The notes: generated from the sequence alone by a model not told the origin. Counted from the first letter of the stretch, positions 12,501 to 25,384 are shown. The stretch: 64,000 nucleotides of DNA from Phlebiopsis flavidoalba (GCA_035772785.1 JAOCPU010000054.1:62001-126000); one strand, 5' to 3'. Numbers and translations are program-made.

Positions 12501-14449
12501 GCACGGGGTAAATCGGGATGAGGGGGATGGTGGGAGCGCGGGTGGTGGGGCTGTTCTGGACTTGTTCATGGAAGGGGCCGTCTCGTCGTGTAGCACGTCG
12601 GGGTATACAGTTAAACTCGAAACGCTTGTGAGAAAGTGAGGCATGGTAGGGAGCGCATTTTCTTGCAAGGGCCGCATGGAACGCGTCGTCCAGGCGGAAA
12701 CGCGAGGAGGCGCGGCGGGCCGTGCGTGGCGTGGGGGGCGCACGCTCGCTAGGGCCCCGGGGGGGGCAGGCGCATCACGCGTGGGGGTCGGTCCTTGCGT
12801 GCGTCCGACGCGGCTGGCCGATGTGGGCGATGGGGATCTGCTGCGTAGATAACATATCAGTTTTGGCACCAGCGCAGAGAGGCCTGCCCGCGTAGGCGTA
12901 TTGTGCCGATTACGGTGCGTCTTTTCTGGCCTTTTGTTCGGGCAGGGCTCGTTTCAGGAGGCGGATATGAGGTGCTAGGCGGGGGGTGGGAGCATCGATC
13001 GCTCGCCGTGTGTGCGAGCGTGGGGGTGGCGTAAAATATTCTCGAAGGGCGAGAAGGGGCGTCCGGGCCTAGCGGCCACCGTCGTCGGTTGGTTTGCTGC
13101 GACCGATGGAAACGCCCGAGAGGCGGCCGCCACTGGTTGAGGTGGTGGGGCGCCTGAGCAAAGGGGACCCATTATGTCAGCGTTGCGCGAGCCCTGAGAC
13201 GGACGTTCGTCCGGGAGTTTTGAAACGTGTCGGGGGACATACGGGCAAAATGGACGGGTTGGCCCCAGTGCACCGCGGCTGCGACGGTTACGTGGCGACG
13301 GCCCGCCACAGGTGCACCGAGACGGGGGGAGGAGGATCAGTGATCAACGATGTCTGGTGGCCCTCCTGCGGTTTCAGAAAATTCCTAGGTGGGAATCGAC
13401 ATGATTAGCGCAAATATTCGCTGTGCGGATGGGGAGTTACTGTGCTTACATCAGAGCTCAATTAGCGTGGCGTAACCTAGAAGAGACGGTTTGCAGTGGT
13501 TGTGAGAGCAGCCGGCCAAGGCTGGCGGACGATAGCTAACTTGACCACTGTCGTCATCGGTCGCGTGGCGGTGTGCCTGTCAGAAAGAATCTGAGCTGAA
13601 AGCGGGGGAGGCGGTTGAACGACCAGGGGAGCATTTTTTTCTCTCGCCTTCAATTGCAATTCACGTTTTCAGCGCAGAGTTTTGTGAGATGGCTGTCACA
13701 AAACTTTAATCGGACGCATGCGACGGGTGTGGGCGCGTTCTCCGCGGGCGCTCCGCAGCGCGGTTGTGATGGCGATGGGCTCCGATCGAAAGTGAGGCAG
13801 CGAGGGATCGAACGGTCCGCCCCAGGCACCCGCCACCACCGACGGCTGATGTTTCCACGCCGGTGGCTGCCTGCAGCGCACCCATCGTGACGTCTTGCTG
13901 GCCGCGTGTCCCGGCGAGCGCGGTCGCTGCGTCCGCGGGCGGCCCTGTCGCGCTGTAGGCGACGGCGCGAGCGAAATGCCTGCCGGCGCTGATCTGGCGG
14001 GGGCGCGTCGGCGCACAAAAGGGGCAGCGTGGGATGAGCGGCCGTAGGCGAGCACATGAGGGGGGACGCCTCACCCGGCGCAGGACGCGCGAGGGCTCGT
14101 CGCTGATCGTGTTTGCCGCGTATGGGAGAGTTGCAAGCAGTCGCGGGCGCTCAGCGCACGGAGTCTCGCAAGGACCGTGATGGGGTTGATGGACAGAGCG
14201 ACTGGAGGGTCTGCAGTGCACACGCTGATTTGACACGGGACGTTTCTATCGCGATTCTCCTCCAGCCGTTCAATTTCCAGGCCCTGCTGTCTGCAGCTGC
14301 CATCCCGCCGGCGCGCAAAGCCTGGGGCCCAACACTCTCCCAGCCCGACCCCGGCCATGTTCATGGGAAAATTAAACGTACCGTAAGTCCCGTTAAAAGC
14401 AGCCCTCATTATCCGCTGCTCATTAGTTTCCGCCCATCCCAGCTTCACG
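12501..14449. other. Unassigned GC-rich interval upstream of the P450
   Basis: Open frames occur on both strands (for example 12869-12381 minus, 13094-13408 plus, 14057-13650 minus). Their translations are Pro/Arg/Ala-rich and share no recognisable domain, so they are not called as genes. The last few hundred bases presumably contain the promoter of the P450 starting at 14450, but no clear TATA box was found near it. Confidence 0.4.
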
Positions 14450-17072
14450 ATGCCCCAACCCGTTCAGCCGCTACCGCCTCAGGCTCTTCTGGGACTTTGT
14501 GCGCATCGTCTTGGTCCCCTCGGCCACCTTTTGCCACCTTTATCTGCCTCGCAAAGCGCGAGCTGTGCTGGATTGCCCCGTTTGCGTGCTGGCATTTCTC
14601 CTTGCGGCAGGCTACATTAGACTGCAGTATCATTGCTATCAGCAGCGTGCGCTGACGCAAGAACGGAGAGGGGGACGGCTTCCCCCAGAAGTCGTCGGCA
14701 AATGGCCCGGCAATATCGACATTCTCCTCAAGCTGGGCAATGGCCGCGCGGACGCGATACCGACTGGCACATTCTACTTTGAGAGCCTGTTTGAAGAATA
14801 CAAGAGCAACCACTCTCAACCTCAGCAGCTCCTGTGGGCCGACTGGGTGCGCTGATTTTCCGCGAGAACGTTGCCGTCGCGAATGTCTCACTGAACTGAC
14901 GTTTTCTCCGTCGATCCGCTCAGATTCATCACCATGGATGAACAGCATCAAAAACACATTCTTGCAACAACAGTTGCTTCACCACCAGACTTCTGGCGGG
15001 GCCGGCGACAGAAGGAGTCGGATGTGGGTTTCTGTCTCACCGCTTTTTTTTTTGCCTTTCAGTTTTTCTTACTTCCCTGCAGGGAAACATTCCTCGGAGA
15101 CGGGTATCGGTTCAACGCGAGACGACCGAGGTACGGCTGTCTCCTAGGGTTCTCGACTGGTATGCCAAAAATGCTAAACGGCGGGCCTGACCACAGGAAT
15201 GGAAGAAAAGGTATACCACTCTCGATGCACTTTTAATTGACACCGGCGCTCATTTCAATGCCAGATGACACACAACGCGCCACGTCGCCCGCCCATGCCC
15301 ATTTCTTCGCGCGGGACCGCATCTCGGACTTTGATCTATTCGAAAAGTACGCGTCGCAGACGCTCTCGATCCTGCGCGACGCGCGGCGGCCACACGGCCG
15401 ACACGGCCGCTCGACGCGCAGGACCTGTACGCGCGCTTCGGTCTCGCTCGACGCGGCGGCTGGAGTTCCTGTTCTGGCGAGCGCATGGCCAACGGTAGGC
15501 TGTCACTCGCGGGCGCGTGCGGCCGTCCTAGTCCGTCGCGGGTTCCGTGCGCGCGCCTGGGGCAACCAAGGTGCGACGGCGACGGAACCGACCGCGTTGC
15601 GGGGACACGGTCTCGTCGGCGCAGTTCAGAGGCCGACTCCAGGAGACAGTGTGCACCGCAGCTGTGCGCTACCCGCGGGTGTTAGCTACTGTCGTTGGCC
15701 CGTGCGCGAGCTCCCCTGGCGCGACCGCGCCGCATCCTGCACGCGTGGCGGTCAATCCGCGCGCGTCCCTCGACCCGAATCATCTCTCGGGGGTGGCAGG
15801 TCGCGCCGCTCGCAGCGCAACCGCAGATATGCAGTGCGCGGCGGGGCCGGTGAGCCCCTGCGCCGGAGCACGATCACGTGGTTCCTCGAGTATCGTCGCG
15901 GGACAACACTGAGGGTGCGTGGCGTTCCGCGCTCACTGGCAAAGGAGAGCCCTTTGCTCACGGCGCCGCTGCCGCCACGTCAAGGTCATCGCCGCGACCA
16001 GTGCTGCTCAACCATCCTCCTCCTCGCGGAGGCAGACGACAAACTACGTCGTGGCCTGACTCACGTTACGTGCACGTACGCAATGGCGCGTGCAAGGAAT
16101 ACTTGCCACCCGACGGTCGCCGCGAAGATGCGCGCACGAGGTCCCTCGCAGCATCTGCGGCGCGATATAGGCGCGCCGCGACCGTGACGCGTCCGAAGAA
16201 CGCATCAAGGCCCGTGCGCTAACTGGGAGCGCTCTTCCCCCCGTCCGCATGCCACCGCGCGCGCTGACAGTGCCCGCAGTGCCACATCGCGCGGTGATCG
16301 CACGAGACGCTGCGCGTGGCTTGCCCGGGCCCTGTGCCGATCAACGTGGCGCTGATACGCGCGGCGAGGGCGTGCTGCGTGGCGCCGCTAAAGCGTGGCG
16401 CGTCTGGGACAATACGGACTTTCCCGTAGGGGGCCCGCGACAGGGACGCCGCTGTACCTGCCGCGCCGCAAGACGGACGATCAATGTAACTTCGGCGCGA
16501 TCCTCGACTCAAGCGCAGACGCCGCGCCTGTGTGGTGGCCCGACGCTGACGTTGTTTTGACTCCGGAGCGGTGGCTCGACGGCCCGCCCTGTGGGCGACG
16601 GTGGTGGTGGGAGCTACGGACAACACGCGATGGATGTACAACGCCGTTTAGGGGAGCCGCGGGCCGCGCCAGGTCGGGGGTGCGTTCCCCCCCCTCCCCT
16701 CTCCTTTGCTTGCGGCTGACAGGAAGCGCAGTGCCTCGCCTCGAACTACGCGCGCAACGAGGCGAACGTTTCTTCCTCGCGCGGACTGCTGGCCAGCAGT
16801 TCGACACCTTTCACGCTCGCATCTCCGACGCCCAGCCCGCGGGGTCGCTCCCGCCGCCGCAGTGGGCGCACGCTGGCGTTGTCCCGCGAGCCCGTCGATA
16901 TGCGCATCTCTGGCCCGCCTACGCGCGTCACGCTCTACGCCAAGGTGCGTTTCTTCCCCCCTCCCCCCTCCCCCTTTCTCTGATGCTAGACGAACCGCAG
17001 GGCGGGCTCTGGGTGCGCTTCGGCAAGGCGCGCTGTAAGGAGGCGGAGTGCTTAGGAAATGCCGCCTTTTAA
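14450..17072 (+). CDS. Cytochrome P450 monooxygenase, CYP63-like; frame heavily disrupted
   Basis: The ATG at 14450 starts MP..PFSRYRLRLFWDFV after one extra C in a C-run, followed by a membrane segment (VCVLAFLLAAGYIRL, about 14580-14625) and the linker RLPPEVVGKWPGNIDILL (about 14675-14730). Later motifs are MDEQHQKHILATT (14934), FFARDRISDFDLFEKYASQT (15303-15362, helix C region), a HPTVAAKMRA segment in the helix I-J region (16105-16135), WWPDADV..PERWLDG (16540-16580) and QQFDTFHARI (16795). The end is GGLWVRFGKA, with the stop at 17070-17072. The probable haem-ligand Cys is the TGC at 16732-16734 in a CLASNYARNEA context just after an intron. The ExxR motif (near 16220) is not legible. 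CYP63 enzymes are endoplasmic-reticulum monooxygenases of white-rot fungi acting on alkanes, fatty acids and xenobiotics. Indels are so frequent that it may be a pseudogene or an error-rich stretch. Confidence 0.8.
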
Positions 17073-17479
17073 TGCGGCTCAGATGTCGACAGGATGAGTA
17101 CGAACATTTAGAGACGGACGCATATACCCCCGCACGCTGGTTTATTTATCCCTAAGTCATTCGCGCCCTGTACATGCACAGACTAGACTTGGCCCGGACT
17201 TGTTGTACTATTTTCTTGGTTTGGTTGTATTGTGCACATGCTAGCTGAGGTGGAGGACTCGGTGTGCTTCATGTCGTGGATTGTGTTGGCGGCGGCTACT
17301 GTCTAAGCAGTAGAGTGCTCAGTTCATTTGTTATGTAGCAATAGATCATTTTCAAATGACATCGAAACACATTTGGAAGCAAGCAGTTCTGACGAATAAA
17401 AATTTGGGTATATATATAAGTATTTGAGGCCGACACAAAAAGTTTTGTCAGTGGTTTGCGCACTCAAACATCAAAAACA
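17073..17479. other. Intergenic, AT-rich
   Basis: No gene seen. This is an AT-rich spacer with a TATATATATAAG stretch near 17409-17421. It separates the P450 from the first unit of the tandem duplication, which starts at about 17480. Confidence 0.5.
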
Positions 17480-17863
17480 TCACTCTGGGGCCCTGTGGCC
17501 CCGTGGGAAATATCAATGGCGCGCATCGGCCCATATGGCCCCGAGCCGCCGCCTGGCGCTTTCGCGGCTTTAATGAGCCACGCCACACCACGAAACGACC
17601 GAATCCTTCAAAAGCTTGGCGTATATTCCCGATGACGCTCACGATGAAATAAGTACCCTCTAAAAAAGGGGAGTAACGACAAGCAACACCTGTTGATGCT
17701 TTAAGCTAGAGACCGCCCCGGTAAGGGGACGAGGACTCTTCGATACGGCCCCGCTTGCGCTCATTCTACTGATCTTTGCATGCGCATTTCGTCATTTAGA
17801 GGCTGACCGTCAGCCATATCCGGCTGCAGAAGCCCGAGGCCTGGGGCTTTGGTAAGGATGACG

Positions 17864-17874
17864 CGCATATATAA
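17864..17874 (+). promoter_or_regulatory. TATA box of kinase-like gene copy A
   Basis: GCATATATAAG lies about 145 bases before the ATG at 18015. The matching copy upstream of gene B is GCATCTATAAG at 25374. Both sit at the same distance downstream of the conserved GAGGCTGACCGTCAG block, and a pyrimidine-rich stretch follows each one before the start codon, as is common in fungal core promoters. Confidence 0.55.
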
Positions 17875-18014
17875 GTCCATCGCCTCGCGGGCTGACCCCC
17901 TCTTGCCCCTCTCTTCTCTCGCTTTTCGCACTGCTTTGTCTTTTTTATCTTCATTCGGCCTTCTTGTCTCTCCTAGCATCCCTTTCTTCTTATTCTTCTT
18001 CAACGTTTTCTACC

Positions 18015-20276
18015 ATGGGCTTCTTGGGCCGCTTCAAGTCGTTTGGAGCGTAAACAGGGAGGCGTGCTGCCGTCGCCGGTGCAAAGGTGTGTTGACTATT
18101 CATTGGCGACTATATGCGCGTTTCTAACGATCACAGACCACAAGCGGCGCACTCGAAGACGGAAAAGGGAGACTGGTCTCCTCGGAGATCGACAAGGTAC
18201 GTCGCTGTCAGCCAGACCCCGGTGTAAAATGGCGTCGTTGGGCTAACTTGCAATAGTCTTCGAGCTGCTTCAACTCACGCGACGCGGAATCTGAACTCAC
18301 CTGGTGTCCTCTGGGATGCCGCACACAGCCCCGAGGTCCTTTCCATCAGGACCTCTGCTCTTGCGTGACCCAACCCCCGACCGCGCGCGCTCGCTCTAGC
18401 CATCGTCATCTTCCTTGACTGTGGTCCTGCGTCTTCCGTGGGGGGAAAGAGGAGGCGTCGGGGGGAGGAGGGAGGCCCCAAGGTTACCAAGCGCCTTCGT
18501 CTGCCTTCCAAGCTATGCAAGTCCGACTTCAAGACCGTAAGACGCCTCAACGGGGGAGCCGGTGTTGTCGTCAAGCATATCAACACCGGCAGGGAGTTTG
18601 CATGTACACCATCGACAAAGGCTCCGCTCACCGGGAAGGACCGAAGCCCTCGGTGCGCTGGACTGCGCTGGAAGGACGTCGCTACTGCGGGTGGTGTGGC
18701 CGACCATCGCGGACTTCGTGGGGAGCTTCCACGACAAGAGCCAGTTCTACTTCTCTCATGTGAGTACAGTTGCTTTTGGTGTGGATGGATATCACTGGTA
18801 CAGTCGTACTAAACAGCGGCATGCAGACACACTATCCTCAGGGCAGCCTGCGCGATCTCATCGACCGCTGCTGCGGCGTCGTCTGCCCGAGCCACTCGTG
18901 AAGCTCTACACCGCCGAGATCTGTGAGTTCCGCCACCGCAGTGTCTGGCCAGTCTCGCGGCTGACACTGTTGTAACACATAGGCCAGCGGCATCAAGTTT
19001 TTCTCCACGACAACGACATCGTGCCACGCCGAACAATCAGGCCCGAGACCATCTACCTCACTGAGGGACACCACGTCGTGCTCTCCCGCTTTTAACCCAC
19101 GCAAGGTCCGTCGTCAAGTCCAAGCGGCCCGCCAACACAACCGATCTGCATGCACTTGATAAAAACTATGCCGCTTCCCGAGCTGTTCAACACGGCGACA
19201 CTTGCCAGCATCCTCCAAAGATCGTCTGGTCATTCGGCATCACCGTCTTTGCTATGGTGATGGGCAGGGATTGAGTTGAATGCGTCGCGTCTGTTCTGTG
19301 TACACGATCTCAGGTTATGTTGGAAACAGACCACCCTGGAACTGGACGACCGACTATGTCGAGACCATATCGCAACCTCATGACACCCTTTGAGGATTGG
19401 CTCCGCGCGAAGACTACATAGGCCTGCATGGGCGGAGCTTTTCCTCAGCTGAAGGTGCAGAAACATCATTTGTTTTGTGTGACGTTAGGTTGCTTTTATT
19501 GATGTGAGCTCTGGACACAGGTCCTCACTAAGGATCACCGCTTTGCGTCCGACAATTGCCAAGGCAAGGGGCCACTGCTTTGCGTTTGCGCAAGGACGTA
19601 AGTGAAACCTTACTTGGTCATCGCTTTACCGCCACGTCCACTGACATGTAGTACGCATGTACCTTTCAGCCAATGGGAAGGCTATCGCCTTTGCTCCCAG
19701 AGCTACAGCCTCCACGCATTCCGTATCACATGGTGCTTGGCCCTTCCTCATCGTGGTGAGTAACCCCCTCATGCCCCTTCCACTCTCAGACAGGACGATG
19801 AGCTTACACGCTCTGGGTGGTGGACAGCTCTTACAACGTCAACACGTTTGCCTCCGCAAGCGAGGCGGAGGGACACGTACTTGTGATGGACCTCACAACC
19901 CGATTTCTTCTACTGACGACGTCGACCTGCTCTAGCTACGGCACTGAAGAGCCCTCTATTGTCGACGACGGTCCCCACCTGCGTAGTGACTCGGAGCTCA
20001 TCACCCACTTCGGTCCTCTATCACCCGGTGATTGAGATTCTGAACTCGGCGAATGCACACGGACGACGAAGTTAAACTGACAAGAAGGCATTAACCACAA
20101 GTAAGGCCTATTACCCACCCCCTCACGACAGTCTTCTGTAACTGTGCTGACATATGATCATTTGTAGCCCACTGGTGTCTTGTGCCCGCGTGAGAAGAGC
20201 TCTGGCTCGGTAACGGTACCGTTGCTTCCGGTAATCTCTCTCTCAGCCTTTGACAAAGCGCATCTCCCTGCTCTAG
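18015..20276 (+). CDS. Divergent protein kinase-like protein (predicted pseudokinase), copy A
   Basis: Starts MGFLGRFKSF at 18015, then an early intron. The N-lobe includes HINTGREFA followed by MYTIDKG after a missing base (about 18580-18625). The C-lobe has QGSLRDLID (18840), an alphaE helix, NDIV..RPETIYLTEGHHVVL (19010-19080) and ITVFAM (19240). The Lys of the AMK/VAIK motif is Tyr, the loop Asn is Thr, and no DFG is present where it should follow TEGHHVVL. Copy B shows the same changes, so they are not read errors. The gene ends after a GT/GC-AG intron with an exon starting PTGVL and a hydrophobic tail, stop at 20274-20276. It carries more frame breaks than copy B. The role is unknown; a pseudokinase scaffold or regulator is an inference. 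Confidence 0.65.
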
Positions 20277-22178
20277 CGGGCGCTCCTATCTTCGACACCA
20301 TTGGTCGTTCCCCCCGTCCCTCCAACCTAACACTTGACTTTTCTTCCTCTTTGGCCTGTTACTGCTCTACGATCCTCGCGACTACTCCTCCAACTTACTA
20401 CATCACAGCCTACTCCACCCGCGGTCATGACGTTCCAGCAGCGCCGTGCTTCACAATCACAGCCTATCCTCCACGCGTCACGACAGTTCACCGTAAACGT
20501 CGTCCCCGTGCTTTCTCACACAGGACCTCGACGTCCACGCCCGCGATGCTTTTACTCTAGCAACATCGCGCTCTACAACATATTCCGAGACTCGGATACA
20601 CTCCGACTCGGACGCACAGCCTATTCTCTCCTGTCTGCGATACCAGCGTCAACGCTCGGATACCCCCTTCCTCATCATTGCGCGTGGATCTTTTCGTGTC
20701 TCATTTCTATAGTCTCTCCTACCTACGTCTCAACAGCCCACCACACTTTAATCCCTAATCTCTTCTCTTGGCGACATCTCTCGACGATCGGCACCTTCAT
20801 CATCTGGTGGATGCTTGGCCACTTTGGGTCACGACTTCTTCTCGGCACTCTTCAACTCGAAAGCTACCTCTACGCGCACGCGCCTTCCCAGTCCTACCCC
20901 TCACCCTGGACCCGCCTGCCCCTCTTATAGTTCTGGATGTCGGGCTGGTGGAACACTAGACGACCACGACGACCTCATTTCACCTACGGCCGACAACCAC
21001 CTAGCTTGGCGCAGTCAACACGACGGATGCTCTTGGAGACCTCACAACACTCTCCTCTGACAGCCTTCTACTGCTCGTCCGACCAACCCGTCCCCCTCTT
21101 TCCCCCTTTCTGCTTGCATCAACAACATCGGTCTCTATACGCCACGACCTCTTGCTGACTTCACAGATCGTAGACACCCCGGTGTGAGACAGTTCGGGTG
21201 TTGGCCGTGCCGGGGTGATGGGGCTCGCAGTGGGTCCAGTTCGCCAGATGAGACCATTCAAGGCTCCACGACGTTGACTACACCATGTCCCGGCCGATTG
21301 CCTGCTCATCTTGTAGCTCGACGGGTCTCGCGTCGGTCCTGCCTAGGTCTTCTTTCGTCGGGGGTAGGTGGTGGAGTCTGTGGGTGTTGCGTCGGAAGGG
21401 CAGTAGGTTTGCGGAATGTGAGTCCGTCTCGCTGTTGGTGTCCGTTTTAGCTCAGCTGCTGGGGGCGCTCTCCCGCTTTGGTCTAATTTGAGTTGTGCTC
21501 ATAGGGTCGGGTCTCATTCTCGCTGGCGTGACACTTTCTTGTGCTGCTGAATCAATAGCAGTGACAGTTTTACTCCTTACATTATCTGGGAAATTATTGA
21601 TCCCTTTTTCCAAATGCTCGTCGTAAGGCCCATCGGTTTCCCTTATATCAAGCTATCGATATTTTCCCCCCCTAATCATATGATCCCCTAGTATTCGATC
21701 TATAGTGTCGTCCTAATGATTGTCAAGCGCAATTTTAATCACATCTTGGGCCATAAAACGAGACGTCCAGTGAGACGCAAAATAATAACGATATAGGTAA
21801 TTGTTCCACCCCGAAGCTGCAGGCGAGACGTCCTCTATGTTGAGTCGTCCGCGGGGGGTAACCAGGGGCCCAATTTATGAAAGGGCACAAAATGAAGGAC
21901 GTGATTAGTACTAGAGAGTACTTACTATTGTCGACGCGCAGAGCGTGACTGCTCCGGCGCCACAGCATGCGTGACCTAGCGTGAATTGTGCATACAGTGG
22001 ACAATCCCTGTTGACTCGAGGTGATCATTTTGTGCCGTTGTGCGCACATACGTTCGATGGGAGCGAGCTTTGACGTGGAGCATTGTTGCTGCGTGGCGAC
22101 AAGGCTTGACCACCAATTTCTAAGCGAGATTGTGTCTGGTGATCTGATAAACAAGGACAGTCTAGGGTGTTGTTGAGT
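20277..22178. other. Conserved 3' flank of kinase copy A and spacer
   Basis: About 1.2 kb after the kinase stop (20330-21550) is conserved with 27780-28860, including open segments translating as GTFIIWWMLGHFGSR near 20790-20835. The conserved frame does not run through either copy without breaks, so it may be a long 3' UTR, an unrecognised small gene or decayed coding sequence. From 21.55 to 22.18 kb the DNA is AT-rich with no gene seen. Confidence 0.4.
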
Positions 22179-24620
22179 ATGGAGCCGCAGATAGTTAAGA
22201 ACACATCGTCTTCGGTGCAGTCGAGTACCGATCAAGTTCCCTACAGTTCAGGCAATGTGCAGACTTTGAGTAATTCACTGTCACAGTTCACACAGCTCCG
22301 GTCGTGATGATGATGCTCAAGCATCACAAATACAGCATCACATGGACAGTTTGCAGACCAGAAACGACATACGATAAGATCACCACTTTTGATGGCTTTC
22401 TCGCTCTCGGCAACTGCCCTCTCGAGGCCTTCGATTGGGACCGTGCGACGGCGACGCCGCCGACATCCCTTTCCACTCGTTGACATCCGCGAACTGGCAT
22501 ATCGCAACCAGCGCGCCCCATCTCTCTCTAGACCTCGACACATCAAGGCCATTGCACGCCGAACCAACCTCTGGAAAATCATTCTCGTACAAACAGTTGA
22601 AGTCCCTTTACGTCCGACGAGCTCCCACTTGACCCCTTTCATCGCGCCCCGCCTACCTCCCACCGCGTGTGTGCAAGCCATACATTCTTACGCGTGCCCG
22701 ACGCGTTCCTGCCGCTCCAGCAGGTACACATCAGCCACCACGCGACGCGATCACTGGCCGCTGCGCTCGCAGACACAAGCGCGTGGAGACTCATGGCCAG
22801 AAGCTCCCTTGCGCATCTGAACGACAATTTTTGGGACCTCTGTCGTGGCCACAACGGACCTGTATAGCGTTTTGGTCTCGCTCAGTGGTTGAACGCGAAG
22901 GGAGGGGCGAAGAGTGAGCCCATAGTGGGAGGTGGGTACGTACTGTATGGCGTGTGTACACGGCCTTGGTGGGCAGAGGACAGTACGACGGACAGGCCAA
23001 CTCACTCTGGATGTTGTCAAGCGTCGCTCGCTCGTGATGCGCGGGAAACGTGGATTGGATCGGCTTCTGACGGAGAGGCTACGAGCCTGTTCCTGCGCGG
23101 ACACGGGACTGTGTGCACCAGCGGTTTTTGGCACCACCCGGAGACGCGTTTTTGAGGCTCGCTTACAGCAGGCCAAGATTCGCGACAACGCATGATATCA
23201 AATCATGGCAGGGTTCCTGCCCCGTACGTGACATCGCCCCGATCCTGGGTACGAATGTACAGAGCAGCGTCGGCCGTGCTGCCCCGGTAACCATACTTGT
23301 TGCAAACTCTCCCGGTGCGAGCCAATTCCGCTGCCGCATGTTGTGGGCGGGCTACGCCCAGAAGCTGGCGTTCCGACGCGAGAGAAGAGCGGCGCCGGCA
23401 CGAGTTTCTATGGACGAGTGTGAACGGTGCAAGTGCCGCAATGGCCACGTCGTCGTTGCCTAAACACGTCTGCGCTCATCGATCAAGTACGTCATTGAGG
23501 GCTACTAAAACCTGGGCGCATGATTAATCGTTTTTCCTTGACGTGCTCTGTCTAAGGCACACATGGCGTTATCCGGACCGGCATGACAGGCGAACAAACA
23601 TCGTGCGGCGCGAGTGGGAGCTCGAACGTGCCGACTCTGGGTCCGATTTACCGGCCACGGCAAAAACCCGCCCGATCCACCAACCGTCGGGTGGGTGTCA
23701 CTTCAACGGGCTCGGCCGCCCCTTTAAAAAAAAACCTCGCGGCACCACTGCCTCGCCTCACCCTTACCCATTGGCTCAAACCGGCGCCTGGAACGCTATC
23801 CACAGGAGACAAGCTGTCCCAGCTGTAGCTACCCGGCGGACTCCCACGACGGGCTGTACGCAATGGGACGGACCCTCGTTTATGCTGCGAAACTGTACCG
23901 AGCTCAGAGTGTGCTGGAGGTTGATGGGTGTGTGGGGGGTGGAACCCAAGCTCGCTGACACCTCCTGCAAGACACGCAAATGCAGAGCCGTCCGGGGTAC
24001 GCGGACAAGAAACCGTATGACCGCGTTGCGGCACTGGCGTTAACCTCATTCCGCAGTATAAAGCCCCATATATACAGGGGGAGGGTATTGCGCATGTTGG
24101 AGGAACAGCATGGAGGAGCTTGTCGCAACCACTCCCCAGGCGCGATCTGCTCGATTTGTTGCTGTTCGACGAGGGTAGGCCGCGTATGAGGGTCACGGGC
24201 GGACTCTGCCGTTTCCCATCTGGAGGCCGACATGGGCCGACATCATGCGTACCCCGGAAGGCATGCCCACGCGAACTGGGTCAAACTGCTTCAGCAAGAG
24301 ACGAGGAGCCACGAATACTTTGTGCCAGCCCCCCCAGGACCGTCCCAAAGGCATGGTACTAATCATCTGGCATATGTGATCAAGAACTGCACGGATCAGT
24401 GTCCATGGAAGACCATGCTCGCGTCTTCACAAGAATGGGCACACATTCCTGTTCAAGGCGAACTTTGGGCTGGAATAACTTTATTCGCCGCACGCGGACA
24501 CACCCCAGAGCTGAAGGCCTTGGCCCTCGTAAGTATTGGAAATTTTGGACACTGGTATGCTCTGTCGTGTGTGGACATTAGGGTACGGATCGATAGCTAT
24601 TGAGGGGCACGAGATGATGC
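22179..24620 (+). CDS. Unknown conserved gene, copy 1 of the tandem unit
   Basis: No family recognised. Support comes only from comparison with copy 2. Both start MEPQ, both have an exon reading roughly DKITTFDGFLALGNCPLE (22373-22430 here), a segment ending in PDAFLPLQQVH (about 22690-22730) and a CTRPWW..GQLTLDVVKRR stretch (about 22955-23030). Both share an exon ending ELKALAL exactly at a GTAAGT donor (about 24512-24532), followed by an exon beginning GHEMM at 24604. This copy is longer, with about 1.2 kb of extra sequence between 23.05 and 24.3 kb. That extra part holds an open stretch at 24232-24530 (NWVKLLQQETRSHEYFVPAP), which looks coding. A TATA-like AGTATAAAGCC lies at 24055 inside it, so two adjacent genes are possible. 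Confidence 0.35.
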
Positions 24621-25373
24621 TTGCGAATGACCCAAGGTAACTGGGACGTTCCATGCAATCCATTGAATAGTTCCGACCACTACTAGTCAGAATTCAGGAC
24701 GAGAGGCTTATTGTCGGTCAATATAACGCAGTGGGTGGAGTATTTTTGATAACACTGGTCGCTTCCGTATAAGGAGGGGAACACTCTGGTCCTTGGCTCT
24801 GGGGTCCTAAGACACTGAATGGGCACGGAGGATTTTAGAGGAGCTACTCCTCATTAGTGAATGAATCGTTGTCGTGTAATTGTGGCGATCCCGAAAGGAC
24901 TACCTAGATAAACAATAGTTTGAATAAAGGTTCAGTATAAATACGGACATAAGATGTATTGCTGGAAGACGAGAGCGATAAGAGCAGTTTCCCTGTGCGT
25001 GTGCGCTAACAAGAGCTTGTAGGCCCGTGGGATAATATCAGGCGCATCGAGGGTCTCGGTCTAGCTGGCGCCTTCACGCTTTTCAGCGCCCAGCACCACC
25101 ACGAACGTACCGGAGTCTTCCACTGCGTACAGTTTTCGATGATGTTACGCTGAAGAAGTCTCAAAAGGGCGGCAAACACCTGGCTGATAGGTTGTGGCCT
25201 CTTTCTTTGAGCCTCCTGACCCCGGCAAGGAGAGGTGTTCGATACGGGCCACCGCCCACATCAATCTTGACTGTCCTAGATTTTAGACTCTGCACGCGTC
25301 ATTATAGAGGCTGACCGTCAGTCACTACCCGGCTGCAGAGCCCGAGGCAGCGAGCTGATGGGTGTGGCGTGTG

Positions 25374-25384
25374 CATCTATAAGT
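25374..25384 (+). promoter_or_regulatory. TATA box of kinase-like gene copy B
   Basis: GCATCTATAAG lies about 165 bases before the ATG at 25542, in the position matching the TATA element of copy A. A long C/T-rich tract (25405-25540) follows up to the start codon. Confidence 0.5.

Larger units (their letters stand above)
17480..24650. repeat. Tandem duplication, unit 1 (kinase-like gene plus unknown gene)
   Basis: This is the first of two diverged direct copies. Markers shared with unit 2, in the same order, are: a CCCGTGGGAAATATCAA block at 17502; a GAGGCTGACCGTCAG block at about 17800 with a TATA box; the kinase-like gene; about 1 kb of conserved 3' flank containing TCTCGACGATCGGCACCTTC (20777); a TTGGGCCATA block at about 21746; and an unknown gene beginning MEPQ at 22179 and ending with the exon ELKALAL at about 24510. 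The copies differ by many small indels and substitutions. Confidence 0.8.

Noticed and set aside
15237..16187. 316-codon open frame as a separate gene
   Set aside because: It is the P450 region; correct P450 motifs appear in this and neighbouring frames because of indels.
16620..16760. Loss of the P450 haem-binding Cys
   Set aside because: The sequence before the intron shows no Cys, but a CLASNYARNEA context right after the intron supplies a plausible Cys at 16732-16734.
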